The notes under the pieces are model-generated. The model did no database searches, had not been told where the DNA came from, and worked only from the letters and a program-made list of their open reading frames with translations. 64,000 nt of DNA from Allobosea sp. (GTDB taxonomy: Bacteria > Pseudomonadota > Alphaproteobacteria > Rhizobiales > Beijerinckiaceae), in NCBI RefSeq assembly GCF_017308075.1, contig NZ_JAFKFX010000031.1:124001-188000 (forward strand), read 5' to 3'. The position numbers and the translations under genes were made by a program. Below, in pieces: positions 1-9,282 of this stretch. Numbering within the stretch: position 1 is the first letter of the stretch; every line of letters starts with the position of its first letter.

Positions 1-19
1 CTGTTGGCGGATCAGAACG

Positions 20-1441
20 ATGAACGTGACCGAAACCCTGTCCCAGGGCCTCAAGCGCGAATTTCAGGTGGTGCTGAACGCCGCCGACCTGAAGACGAGG
101 CTCGATGACGAACTGCAGAACCTGCAGGGCAAGGCCCGCATCAACGGCTTCCGCCCCGGCAAGGTCCCGGTCGGCCATCTGCGCCGTCTCTATGGCCGCT
201 CGGTCATGGCCGACGTCGTGCAGAACGCCGTCAACGAGGCCAATCAGAAGATCGTCTCCGATAACGGCCTGAAGCTCGCTTTCGAGCCGCAGATCAAGTT
301 CCCCGAGAACAAGGACGAGATCGAGGCCGCGATGGAGGCCAAGGGCGATCTCGCCTTCACGGTCGCCCTCGAGGTGCTGCCGAAGATCGAGCTCGCCGAC
401 CTGTCGGACGTGGCGCTGGTCAAGCCGGTCGCCGAGATCCCCGAGGCCGATGTCGATGCCGCGCTCGAGCGCATGGCCTCCCAGAATCGTCCGTTCTCCA
501 GCAAGGGCGACGATGCCGTGGCGGGGAAGGGCGATCGCCTGCTGATCTCCTTCACCGGCACGCTCGATGGCGAGCCCTTCGACGGCGGCACCGGCACGGG
601 CATCCCGCTCGATCTCGGCTCCGGCCAGTTCATCCCGGGCTTCGAGGACCAGCTCGAGGGCGCCAAGAAGGGCGAGAGCCGCACCGTTTCGGTGACCTTC
701 CCCGAGAACTACACTGCCACGCATCTCGCCGGTAAGCCGGCCGAGTTCGCCGTGACCGTCGACGACGTGCAGGCGCCGGGCGAGCTCACCATCGACGACG
801 AGCTCGCCAAGGGCTTCGGTATGGAATCGCTCGATGCGCTGAAGGCCGCGATTCGCGAGCAGCTCGGCCGCGAGCTCGGCACCCAGTCGCGTCGCAAGCT
901 GAAGAAGAGCCTGCTCGACGCGCTCGACACCAAATACGCCTTCGAGCTGCCGCCGACCCTGGTCGACCAGGAGTTCGGCGCCGTCTGGAGCCAGGTCGAG
1001 GCCGATATGAAGCAGGCCAACAAGACCTTCGCGGACGAGGACACCACCGAGGAGGACGCCCGGGCCGAGTATCGCAAGATCGCCGAGCGCCGGGTTCGTC
1101 TCGGCCTCGTCCTCGCCGAGATCGGCGAGCAGGCCAAGATCCAGATCGCCGACGACGAAGTGACGCAGGCCCTGATCGAGCGCGCCCGCCAGTTCCCGGG
1201 CCAGGAGAAGGAAGTCTGGGAGTTCTACCGCAAGAACCCGCAGGCGCTCGCCGAGATCCGCGCCCCGATCTTCGAGGAGAAGGTCGTCGATCATCTGCTC
1301 GGTCAGGTGAAGGTCGAGGACAAGACCGTCTCCCGCGAAGAGCTCTTCGCCGACGACGAGGAAGAGGGCGAGGCCAAGGCCAAGCCGGCCAAGGCCAAGA
1401 AGGCCAAGAAGGCCGCCGCCAGCGACGAGGCCTCGGCCTGA
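20..1441 (+). CDS. tig: Trigger factor, ribosome-associated chaperone and prolyl isomerase
   Basis: This is the cytosolic chaperone that docks at the ribosome exit tunnel and shields nascent chains. The protein has 473 residues, slightly longer than the usual 430-450. The ribosome-binding signature GFRPGKVP is at residues 43-50. An FKBP-type isomerase domain lies at about 165-250 ([20 protein letters not shown]), followed by the helical C-terminal chaperone region. The last 30 residues are a Lys/Ala/Glu-rich low-complexity tail, which accounts for the extra length. It heads the tig-clpP-clpX-lon cluster but is separated from clpP by a terminator. The start at 20 gives the usual N-terminus [10 protein letters not shown]. 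Confidence 0.97.
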   Translation: MNVTETLSQGLKREFQVVLNAADLKTRLDDELQNLQGKARINGFRPGKVPVGHLRRLYGRSVMADVVQNAVNEANQKIVSDNGLKLAFEPQIKFPENKDEIEAAMEAKGDLAFTVALEVLPKIELADLSDVALVKPVAEIPEADVDAALERMASQNRPFSSKGDDAVAGKGDRLLISFTGTLDGEPFDGGTGTGIPLDLGSGQFIPGFEDQLEGAKKGESRTVSVTFPENYTATHLAGKPAEFAVTVDDVQAPGELTIDDELAKGFGMESLDALKAAIREQLGRELGTQSRRKLKKSLLDALDTKYAFELPPTLVDQEFGAVWSQVEADMKQANKTFADEDTTEEDARAEYRKIAERRVRLGLVLAEIGEQAKIQIADDEVTQALIERARQFPGQEKEVWEFYRKNPQALAEIRAPIFEEKVVDHLLGQVKVEDKTVSREELFADDEEEGEAKAKPAKAKKAKKAAASDEASA

Positions 1442-1470
1442 ACCCGTTTCGGCAATCACGCGTCTGATTT

Positions 1471-1504
1471 GCGCCGCCCGGCTTCGGCCGGGCGGCGCTT
1501 CCCT
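1471..1504 (+). terminator. Rho-independent terminator after tig
   Basis: A GC-rich hairpin (GCGCCGCCCGG, a TTCG-type loop, then CCGGGCGGCGC) is followed by a pyrimidine-rich CTTCCCTTTTC stretch. It lies 30 bases after the tig stop codon. Confidence 0.75.
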
Positions 1505-1588
1505 TTTCAGGCGGGGCCGGCATGCTTATGTGGGGCCTTCGCCGATACCGGCTGATTCCCGCCCCCCGCACTTCAAGGACTGGCTGCG

Positions 1589-2209
1589 ATGCGCGATCCA
1601 ATCGAGACCTACAACAATCTCGTCCCGATGGTGGTCGAGCAGTCGAGCCGCGGCGAGCGTGCCTTCGACATCTATTCGCGCCTGCTGCGTGAGCGGATCA
1701 TCTTCCTGACGGGGCCGGTCGAGGATTATTCCGCCTCGCTGATCGTCGCCCAGCTGCTCTTCCTCGAGGCCGAGAACCCGAAGAAGGAAATCTCCTTCTA
1801 CATCAACTCGCCTGGCGGCGTGGTCACCTCGGGCCTGTCGATCTACGACACCATGCAGTTCATCCGCTGCCCGGTGACGACGCTCTGCGTCGGCCAGGCC
1901 GCCTCGATGGGCTCGCTGCTGCTCACCGCCGGCGCCAAGGACATGCGCTTCGCCCTGCCGAACGCCCGCATCATGGTCCACCAGCCCTCCGGGGGCTTCC
2001 AGGGCCAGGTGACGGACATCCTGATTCATGCCCGCGAGGTCGAGAGCCTGAAGCGGCGCCTGAACGAGATCTACGTCAAGCATACCGGCCGCCCTTATGA
2101 GGACATCGAGGCGGCGCTGGAGCGCGACAATTTCATGACCTCCGAGCAGGCCCGCGATTTCGGCCTGATCGACAAGGTCATCGACAAGCGACCGGAAGAG
2201 GTCGCCTGA
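1589..2209 (+). CDS. clpP: ATP-dependent Clp protease proteolytic subunit ClpP
   Basis: ClpP is the serine protease that forms the barrel-shaped chamber fed by ClpX or ClpA. The 206 residues match the family length. The catalytic triad can be placed at Ser106 (GQAASMGS), His131 (MVHQPSGG) and Asp180 (ALERDNF), with the expected spacing. The IGLINSPGG-type strand is present as INSPGG. It lies between tig and clpX, the common arrangement, and hairpins on both sides suggest its own transcript. Confidence 0.97.
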   Translation: MRDPIETYNNLVPMVVEQSSRGERAFDIYSRLLRERIIFLTGPVEDYSASLIVAQLLFLEAENPKKEISFYINSPGGVVTSGLSIYDTMQFIRCPVTTLCVGQAASMGSLLLTAGAKDMRFALPNARIMVHQPSGGFQGQVTDILIHAREVESLKRRLNEIYVKHTGRPYEDIEAALERDNFMTSEQARDFGLIDKVIDKRPEEVA

Positions 2210-2221
2210 ACGATCCGGACT

Positions 2222-2258
2222 CTCCTGCGCGGCCAAGGCTTGGCGTGCCGCGCAGGAG
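2222..2258 (+). terminator. Hairpin after clpP, probable terminator
   Basis: A 12-bp perfect stem (CTCCTGCGCGGC with GCCGCGCAGGAG) lies 12 bases after the clpP stop. There is no clear T-run behind it, so termination is likely but not certain. A second perfect 8-bp hairpin (GCCTCATG/CATGAGGC) follows at 2281-2300 in the clpX leader. Confidence 0.5.
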
Positions 2259-2480
2259 GGGCCATATTGCCTATCACTAGGCCTCATGTTTGCATGAGGC
2301 TCATCGGAAGAGCGCGCAGGGCGCTCGAGAGGTTCGGTTTTGGGGCAGTTTCGTCGGCGCCTGCGCCATGGCGATGCGTTAACCTAATAATCGTGATCTG
2401 AGCGCCTACTATGACGGAGAGACGACATCGGCTTGCCGTTATTCGGTGGCTGGCTTCGCCTCCCGAGATGGAGATCGACA

Positions 2481-3749
<1,269 letters not shown>

Positions 3750-3776
3750 CCTAACGTTAATCTGCCCCATTTTCGA

Positions 3777-3803
3777 ACGCGCGCCGTCTGGCGCGCGTTT
3801 TGC
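3777..3803 (+). terminator. Rho-independent terminator after clpX
   Basis: A perfect 9-bp stem (ACGCGCGCC, loop GTCT, GGCGCGCGT) is followed by TTTTGCTTT, 27 bases after the clpX stop. Confidence 0.8.
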
Positions 3804-4082
3804 TTTGGAGGGTTGGCTCGCAGAACTGCGCGAGACTGCCTCCGCCCGCACCGCCATCGCGGCTTCGTGTTCCGGCATGCGGTGGAAGCTGCGGTGGACT
3901 GCGCCGGCGGGTCGCTTGAAAGCGAGCCGGGAAGCATCCACTTTAAGTCCACCTGCGATGCAGCGTGCCTGTCGAGGGCGTGAGTCGCAGGGGCGGTTGG
4001 CGCGAATGGTCGCGCCGGCGCGGAACGTCCGGTTCGGTCGCCCATCAGGGGGTCGGTCGGGCGAAAACTTGAAGGACAAGAC
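3804..4082. promoter_or_regulatory. Upstream region of lon, no clear gene
   Basis: No convincing ORF is seen. A long-range imperfect inverted repeat is formed by GGTGGACT near 3892 and AGTCCACC near 3946. Between them lies a small stem around CGCTTGAAAGCG (3914-3925). CTTGAA at 3915 resembles a heat-shock -35 box, but I cannot find a good -10 at the right distance, so no promoter is called. The region may carry the lon promoter and a structured leader. Confidence 0.3.
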
Positions 4083-6512
4083 ATGACAGGCTCGACGCCC
4101 CGCGCCCCGCTCGTCCCCGGCACCACCGGCACTTACCCGGTTCTGCCCCTGCGCGACATCGTCGTTTTCCCGCACATGATCGTGCCGCTCTTCGTCGGCC
4201 GCGAGAAGTCCATTCGCGCGCTCGAGGAGGTGGTCAAGAACGACGGACTGATCCTGCTCGCCACCCAGAAGAACGCTGGCGACGACGATCCGGAGACCAA
4301 GGACATCTTCCAGATCGGCACGCTCGCTCGCGTCCTGCAGCTGCTGAAGCTTCCCGATTCCACCGTTAAGGTGCTGGTCGAGGGCGTCGGCCGTGCCAAG
4401 GCGCTGAGCTACAGCGCCGATGACAGTTTCTACCAGGCCGAGGCGGTCGCGCTCGAAGAGGAGCCCGGCAAGAAGGTCGAGGTCGAGGCGCTCGGCCGTT
4501 CGGTCGTCAGCGAGTTCGAGAGCTATGTGAAGCTCAACAAGAAGATCTCGCCCGAGATCGTCGCCGCGGTTTCGCAGATCGACGAGCCGGCCAAGCTCGC
4601 CGACACCGTGGCCTCGCATCTCGCCGTGAAGATCGTCGACCGCCAGGCCGTTCTGGAGGTGATGAACGTCGCTCACCGCCTCGAGAAGGTGCTCTCGCTG
4701 ATGGAAAGCGAGATGTCGGTTCTCCAGGTCGAGAAGCGCATCCGCTCGCGCGTCAAGCGCCAGATGGAGAAGACCCAGCGCGAGTACTATCTGAACGAGC
4801 AGATGAAGGCGATCCAGAAGGAACTCGGCGACGGCGAGGAAGGCCGTGACGAGCTCGCCGAGCTGGAAGAGCGCATCGCCAAGACCAAGCTGACCAAGGA
4901 GGCGCGTGACAAGGCGCTGGCCGAGGTCAAGAAGCTCAGGCAGATGTCGCCGATGTCCGCCGAGGCGACGGTCGTGCGCAACTATCTCGACTGGCTGCTC
5001 GGCATCCCCTGGCAGAAGCGCTCGAAGATCAAGAAGGACCTCGCCGCGGCCCAGCAGGTGCTCGACGACGATCACTTCGGCCTCGACAAGGTCAAGGACC
5101 GGATCGTCGAATACCTCGCCGTGCAGCAGCGCGCCAACCGGCTCGCCGGCCCGATCCTGTGCCTTGTCGGCCCTCCGGGCGTCGGCAAGACCTCGCTCGG
5201 CAAGTCGATCGCCAAGGCGACCGGCCGCGAGTTCGTGCGCATGTCGCTTGGCGGCGTGCGTGACGAGGCCGAGATCCGCGGTCACCGCCGCACCTATATC
5301 GGCTCGATGCCCGGCAAGATCATCCAGTCGATGAAGAAGGCCAAGACCTCGAATCCGCTCATCCTGCTCGACGAAATCGACAAGATGGGCCAGGACTTCC
5401 GCGGCGATCCGTCGGCGGCCCTGCTCGAGGTGCTCGATCCCGAGCAGAACTCGACCTTCAACGACCATTATCTCGAGGTCGACTACGACCTGTCGAACGT
5501 GATGTTCGTGACCACGGCCAACACGCTCAACATCCCGCCGGCCCTGCTGGACCGGATGGAGGTCATCCGCATCGCCGGTTACACCGAGGATGAGAAGGTC
5601 GAGATCTCGCGTCGCCACCTGATCCCGGGCGCGATCAAGAAGCACGGGCTCGAGTCGAAGGAATGGTCGATCGACGACGAGGCGCTGATGACGCTGGTCC
5701 GGCGCTATACGCGTGAAGCCGGCGTCCGCAATCTCGAGCGCGAGATCGCCAACACCGTCCGCAAGGCGGTGAAGGAGATCGTGCTCTCGAAGAAGAAGAA
5801 GGTTGCTGTCACGCCCACCGTGCTCGAGGAGTATCTCGGCCCGCCGCGCTACCGCTATGGCGAGGCGGAGACCGAGGACCAGGTCGGTGTCGTCACCGGT
5901 CTGGCCTGGACCGAGGTCGGTGGTGAGCTTCTCACCATCGAAGGCGTGATGATGCCCGGCAAGGGCAGGATGACCGTCACCGGCAATCTGCGCGAGGTGA
6001 TGAAGGAATCGATCTCTGCGGCGGCATCCTATGTCCGCTCGCGGGCCATCGATTTCGGTGTCGAGCCGCCGCTCTTCGACCGGCGCGACATCCACGTCCA
6101 CGTTCCCGAGGGGGCGACCCCGAAGGACGGACCTTCCGCCGGCATCGCGATGGCCACCGCCATCGTCTCGGTGCTGACGGGCATCCCGATCCGGCGTGAC
6201 ATCGCCATGACCGGCGAGGTGACGCTGCGGGGCAGGGTGCTGCCGATCGGCGGCCTGAAGGAGAAGCTGCTCGCCGCGCTGCGCGGCGGCATCAAGAAGG
6301 TGCTGATCCCCGAGGACAACGCCAAGGACCTCGTGGACCTGCCGAAGTCGGTGAAGAACGGGCTCGAGATCGTTCCGGTCTCGCGCATGGATCAGGTGCT
6401 CCAGCACGCGCTGGTGCGTCAGCCGAAGCCGATCGTCTGGGAAGAGGATCTGAAGGCCGCGACGCCGAAGACCTCCGAGGACGATGCCGCGGCAGGTCAG
6501 ATCGCACATTGA
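4083..6512 (+). CDS. lon: ATP-dependent protease Lon (LonA)
   Basis: Lon is the soluble AAA+ serine protease that degrades misfolded and regulatory proteins. It has 809 residues, normal for LonA. The N-terminal substrate-binding domain begins with [15 protein letters not shown]. Walker A (GPPGVGKTS) and Walker B ([10 protein letters not shown]) lie in the middle. The catalytic serine is in PKDGPSAG (about residue 685) and the partner lysine is in GGLKEK (about 726-728). An acidic, alanine-rich tail closes the protein. It ends the tig-clpP-clpX-lon cluster and has terminators on both sides, so it is probably transcribed alone. Confidence 0.97.
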   Translation: MTGSTPRAPLVPGTTGTYPVLPLRDIVVFPHMIVPLFVGREKSIRALEEVVKNDGLILLATQKNAGDDDPETKDIFQIGTLARVLQLLKLPDSTVKVLVEGVGRAKALSYSADDSFYQAEAVALEEEPGKKVEVEALGRSVVSEFESYVKLNKKISPEIVAAVSQIDEPAKLADTVASHLAVKIVDRQAVLEVMNVAHRLEKVLSLMESEMSVLQVEKRIRSRVKRQMEKTQREYYLNEQMKAIQKELGDGEEGRDELAELEERIAKTKLTKEARDKALAEVKKLRQMSPMSAEATVVRNYLDWLLGIPWQKRSKIKKDLAAAQQVLDDDHFGLDKVKDRIVEYLAVQQRANRLAGPILCLVGPPGVGKTSLGKSIAKATGREFVRMSLGGVRDEAEIRGHRRTYIGSMPGKIIQSMKKAKTSNPLILLDEIDKMGQDFRGDPSAALLEVLDPEQNSTFNDHYLEVDYDLSNVMFVTTANTLNIPPALLDRMEVIRIAGYTEDEKVEISRRHLIPGAIKKHGLESKEWSIDDEALMTLVRRYTREAGVRNLEREIANTVRKAVKEIVLSKKKKVAVTPTVLEEYLGPPRYRYGEAETEDQVGVVTGLAWTEVGGELLTIEGVMMPGKGRMTVTGNLREVMKESISAAASYVRSRAIDFGVEPPLFDRRDIHVHVPEGATPKDGPSAGIAMATAIVSVLTGIPIRRDIAMTGEVTLRGRVLPIGGLKEKLLAALRGGIKKVLIPEDNAKDLVDLPKSVKNGLEIVPVSRMDQVLQHALVRQPKPIVWEEDLKAATPKTSEDDAAAGQIAH

Positions 6513-6533
6513 GGCGCTGAGACTAACGCATAC

Positions 6534-6566
6534 AGGCCGCCGGCACCCACCGGCGGCCTTTTTTTG
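6534..6566 (+). terminator. Rho-independent terminator after lon
   Basis: A strong hairpin (AGGCCGCCGG, loop CACCCA, CCGGCGGCCT) runs directly into a run of T residues, 21 bases after the lon stop. Confidence 0.9.
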
Positions 6567-6720
6567 TTACTGGGGCAGGGTGGCTCAAGCGCGCAGCCTG
6601 GCGGGAGCAGATCGCCGCCGCGCCGCCGTAGTCGCATGCGCGGATCGCCGCTCGCAGTGCCGGCAGAAGGCTCGGCGCCCCGATTGGGCGATACGATGGG
6701 ATTGTCGAAGGGAAGGGAAA

Positions 6721-6797
6721 TGGCGCGGGCGACGGGGCTCGAACCCGCGACCTCCGGCGTGACAGGCCGGCACTCTAACCAACTGAGCTACGCCCGC
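6721..6797 (-). tRNA. tRNA-Asp (anticodon GTC), copy 1
   Basis: Read on the minus strand, the 77 bases fold as a full cloverleaf: acceptor GCGGGCG paired with CGCCCGC, D-arm AGCTCAGTTGGTTAGAG, anticodon loop containing GTC, T-arm GGGTTCGAGCCC, and an encoded CCA end. It is identical to the copy 82 bases further on. Confidence 0.96.
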
Positions 6798-6879
6798 GCG
6801 GGCGGCTGAAGGCACTGGCCTCCAGCGAGGTCTTTACTTCAGCTTGCGCTGTCAGGCGGCTGAAGATGTACTGAAAATA

Positions 6880-6956
6880 TGGCGCGGGCGACGGGGCTCG
6901 AACCCGCGACCTCCGGCGTGACAGGCCGGCACTCTAACCAACTGAGCTACGCCCGC
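6880..6956 (-). tRNA. tRNA-Asp (anticodon GTC), copy 2
   Basis: This has the same 77 bases as the copy at 6721, including the encoded CCA. The identity continues beyond the gene into GCGGGCGGCTGA on the upstream side, which suggests a tandem duplication of roughly 159 bases. Transcription from upstream of this copy could produce both tRNAs. Confidence 0.96.
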
Positions 6957-7282
6957 GCGGGCGGCTGATGGCCTCGGCCCCAGCGCGGTTGGGATTATGG
7001 CGCCGGGCGCGAAGTGTCAAGCACGAGCTGTCATCAAATTGTTGGTTCGCTGATTGGCGGTGGAAATCGCCTCGCAAGGCTCGATTCACGCCTCCGCAAC
7101 GCCGGATTTCGCAGGCCTGCAGGGACCCGGCACCGTCATGGGCCGGCTCTGTATCGGGCGGATCCCGCACATTCCCGGCGAATCTCGGAATCATCAGATC
7201 GTCGCGGAGTGGGCCTAGCTTGGGACTTGCCCACAAGCTAAGGCTTGAAGGCTGGAAGGCGAGGCATTAAACGGCTGCTGCG
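6957..7282. other. Intergenic stretch between tRNA-Asp and tRNA-Val
   Basis: No convincing coding region is seen here. The region should carry the promoter for the leftward tRNA-Asp pair and the promoter for the rightward tRNA-Val gene. Confidence 0.4.
7245..7273 (+). promoter_or_regulatory. Candidate promoter of tRNA-Val
   Basis: A TTGAAG box and a TAAACG box are separated by exactly 17 bases. The second box ends 9 bases before the mature 5' end of tRNA-Val. This is a pattern match only. Confidence 0.35.
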
Positions 7283-7358
7283 GGGCGGTTAGCTCAGTTG
7301 GTAGAGCATCTCGTTTACACCGAGAGGGTCGGCGGTTCGAGCCCGTCACCGCCCACCA
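7283..7358 (+). tRNA. tRNA-Val (anticodon TAC)
   Basis: The 76 bases fold with acceptor GGGCGGT/ACCGCCC, D-arm AGCTCAGTTGGTAGAGC, anticodon stem CTCG/CGAG with loop TTTACAC (anticodon TAC), T-arm GCGGTTCGAGCCCGT, and encoded ACCA. It is the only tRNA in this patch on the plus strand. Confidence 0.96.
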
Positions 7359-7540
7359 TATCGGATGCGACGGCTACGCTGAAGCAACCGAAATTCTCTT
7401 GCGCTCCGGATAGGCCCGAGATCGGCGGAACGCGTCCGGCTCGGTCTCGATCCTGCTCTCCCGGATCAGCTCACCATCGGTGTCCGTCGCGCAGATGCTG
7501 GTGGTGCGACAGACGCATCAAGACCGACGAACAGCTCCAT

Positions 7541-7578
7541 GGCAGGCTCCCTGACCGGTTGAACCGATGGAGCCTGCC
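7541..7578 (-). terminator. Hairpin downstream of the leader-peptide-like gene
   Basis: A perfect 10-bp inverted repeat (GGCAGGCTCC/GGAGCCTGCC) encloses a smaller CCGGTT/GAACCG pairing. A competing pairing GCTCCAT (7534-7540) with ATGGAGC (7567-7573) is also possible. It lies 80 bases past the stop of the minus-strand gene at 7658 and may terminate it. No T-run is evident. The rest of 7359-7657 holds no gene that I can support. Confidence 0.35.
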
Positions 7579-7657
7579 CGGAAAGCCTCTGTCCCGTCGT
7601 CTTTTGCCCGGGAGGGGGGGCGGAGCCCAAGCAACTCGATCTTTTTGCTTTCCCTGC

Positions 7658-7888
7658 TCAGGCGGCCTCGAGATGGCCGATGCCGTCCACCAGCATGTTG
7701 CAGCCGCGGCTGGCGAGGCCCCACTGGCGGGTGACGACACCGGTCGCGGTGGTCAGGACGCCGCCCGTGGTAAGGGCGATGCCCAGGATCTTCTGGCCGA
7801 TGCCGGCGCCGGCCACGGTGTCGAGCTCGTCATCGGTCAGGGCGATGGAGGTGTCGCGGGCGGTGTCGAAGGCGTTGGTGGCGGTCAT
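7658..7888 (-). CDS. Small peptide with double-glycine-type leader, putative bacteriocin-like precursor
   Basis: The 76-residue product reads like a leader plus core. The leader (residues 1-28) ends in LTDDELDTVAGA, which resembles the ELxxVxGG/GA processing signal of peptides exported by peptidase-containing ABC transporters. The remainder is rich in Gly, Thr, Ala and Val, with one Cys (residue 63) and a GIGQKILGIALTTGG stretch. A strong Shine-Dalgarno sequence (GAGAGGAAACC) precedes the ATG at 7888. No exporter, immunity or maturation gene is seen nearby, so function is not assigned. It could also be an orphan leader-like protein. Confidence 0.6.
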   Translation of the reverse strand: MTATNAFDTARDTSIALTDDELDTVAGAGIGQKILGIALTTGGVLTTATGVVTRQWGLASRGCNMLVDGIGHLEAA

Positions 7889-7981
7889 GCTCGGTTTCCT
7901 CTCGCTTCCGGCCGGCGACTGCTTCGTCCGGCCTGGTGAGAGGCATTTGACCGCCCTGCGCTTACAGGCACCTTACAGCCG

Positions 7982-8644
7982 TCATGGCCTCGGCGCCGTA
8001 TGGCGCACCTCGGTAACGACAAGCCGATCATCGGTGATGGCGAAGACGATCTCGGCTTGACCGCCCGTAGGGCAACAATTGGCGTCATCGCTTCGCCACA
8101 GTGCGGGACGTGCTACGAGACCCGACCAGGGATCGCGGAATTCGTACTGGACCCCCTTCCAGATTTGGAGACCGCTCGGCACGTGTTCGGCTATGGTCGC
8201 GCGCCAGCTCTTCATGTCGACGGCGCGCCAGGCGGTTCCGTCCCACCGGTAGAGCCTGTCAGCATTGTAGGCTCCGGTTCCGCCAGTATAGCCGGGAACG
8301 TGCAGCAAGCCGTCCTCATTGACGCGCGGCGGAAAGAAGCGCCAGCCGTCAAAGCCGGAATCGCGCCGTCTCCATGTGCCGGCCTCGCTCTGCAACAGCA
8401 CGAAGCCGCCGAGCACGCCGTCCTCCGGGGTGAAGCCGGTTTGGGTCTGCCAGGCCAGCATCGGAGCGCCCTCGCTGGCACCACCGTCATTGTTGATGAA
8501 GCCGGCGGTCAGCACCTTGCAGCTTTTTAGGATGGTCTCGACGCAGACCGTATTGATCCTCCTAACATCGACGGCATTCTCAGCGTGCGCCGCCGTGCTG
8601 AAGCCAAGAAAAGCCGTCATCTGGATCGAAAGACGGACCGGCAT
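7982..8644 (-). CDS. Secreted hypothetical protein
   Basis: I do not recognise the family. With the start at 8644 the product has 220 residues and begins with a signal peptide (MPVRLSIQMTAFLGFSTAAHA, cleavage after AHA). The mature part contains DNA-encoded repeats of Trp/Gly/Arg-rich strands (RLYRWDGTAWRAVDMKSW), two cysteines near the N-terminus (VCVETILKSC) and a CC pair near the C-terminus (DANCCPTGGQAE), so disulfides are plausible. The reading frame stays open upstream to 8770 and the start is uncertain. It lies 93 bases upstream of the leader-peptide-like gene on the same strand. Confidence 0.6.
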   Translation of the reverse strand: MPVRLSIQMTAFLGFSTAAHAENAVDVRRINTVCVETILKSCKVLTAGFINNDGGASEGAPMLAWQTQTGFTPEDGVLGGFVLLQSEAGTWRRRDSGFDGWRFFPPRVNEDGLLHVPGYTGGTGAYNADRLYRWDGTAWRAVDMKSWRATIAEHVPSGLQIWKGVQYEFRDPWSGLVARPALWRSDDANCCPTGGQAEIVFAITDDRLVVTEVRHTAPRP

Positions 8645-8825
8645 TCTTACCGGGATTCTTGCCGACCTTCCCGTCAGGACCTCCACCACGCCAGCTCCTT
8701 GTAAACCGATAAGGTCCTGCACATTGGCCACGCCCGTGGATTCATGCAGACGTTGAGTGGAGCGCGGCACAATTCACGGGGCGCTGGGTCCATGCCGACA
8801 ATCTAGGGGACATTCGCGATGGCCA

Positions 8826-8844
8826 ATCCCCCAACTCGGGGGAT
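8826..8844. promoter_or_regulatory. CCCCC-N5-GGGGG palindrome upstream of a small membrane ORF
   Basis: ATCCCCC, AACTC, GGGGGAT forms a 7-bp perfect inverted repeat 48 bases before the ATG at 8892. A very similar site (CCCCC-AAAT-GGGGG followed by AT) occurs at 51910. It could be an operator for a dimeric regulator. This is inference from the sequence alone. Confidence 0.35.
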
Positions 8845-8891
8845 GAACCGGTGCCTGGTTCTCTTCAATCTAAGATCGGGGGAGACAGATC

Positions 8892-9029
8892 ATGGCAATC
8901 GCACTTTTCAGCGTCGCGGTTGCGGTCTTCGGCAGTTTCGCCATGGGCGCGGTAGAGGCGGGAGCGGCTCTCGGGCTCTTCTCCTTCCTTGGGCTTTGGT
9001 TCGGCAAGCGAGCCTTTACGGACGGCTGA
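8892..9029 (+). CDS. Small hydrophobic membrane peptide (45 aa)
   Basis: A 45-residue ORF starts at an ATG preceded by a good Shine-Dalgarno sequence (GGGGGAGACAG). The product is almost entirely hydrophobic (start MAIALFSVAVAVFGS, then LGLFSFLGLWFG) and ends in KRAFTDG, as expected for one or two short membrane helices with a cytoplasmic positive end. I know of no family. The ribosome binding site and the palindrome upstream are the main reasons to think it is expressed. Confidence 0.45.
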   Translation: MAIALFSVAVAVFGSFAMGAVEAGAALGLFSFLGLWFGKRAFTDG

Positions 9030-9282
9030 TCAGCGCTTCACCGAGCTGAGCCGTGCGATCTCCGTCCGCAGCTCCGTTTCGCACATCTTTGATCCCGCGT
9101 TCCTCCCGATCGGTCGAGCCGGCAACGCCATCCGGACTGACGCTGAGCTTTGGCGGCGTCAGGCCTGCGGGCGATCGCGCATTCGTGCTTCCACTCTTCC
9201 GATTAGGTCGAAACCTCGCGGCCGGCGAGATGGGGATAGGCGATCGGCGGCTGCGAGAACGCGCCATTTCGCGCCCAGCGGA

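Noticed and set aside
3915-3943. CTTGAA followed by CCACTTTA as a heat-shock sigma promoter of lon
   Set aside because: The -35 is acceptable but the -10 is poor and the spacing is not convincing.
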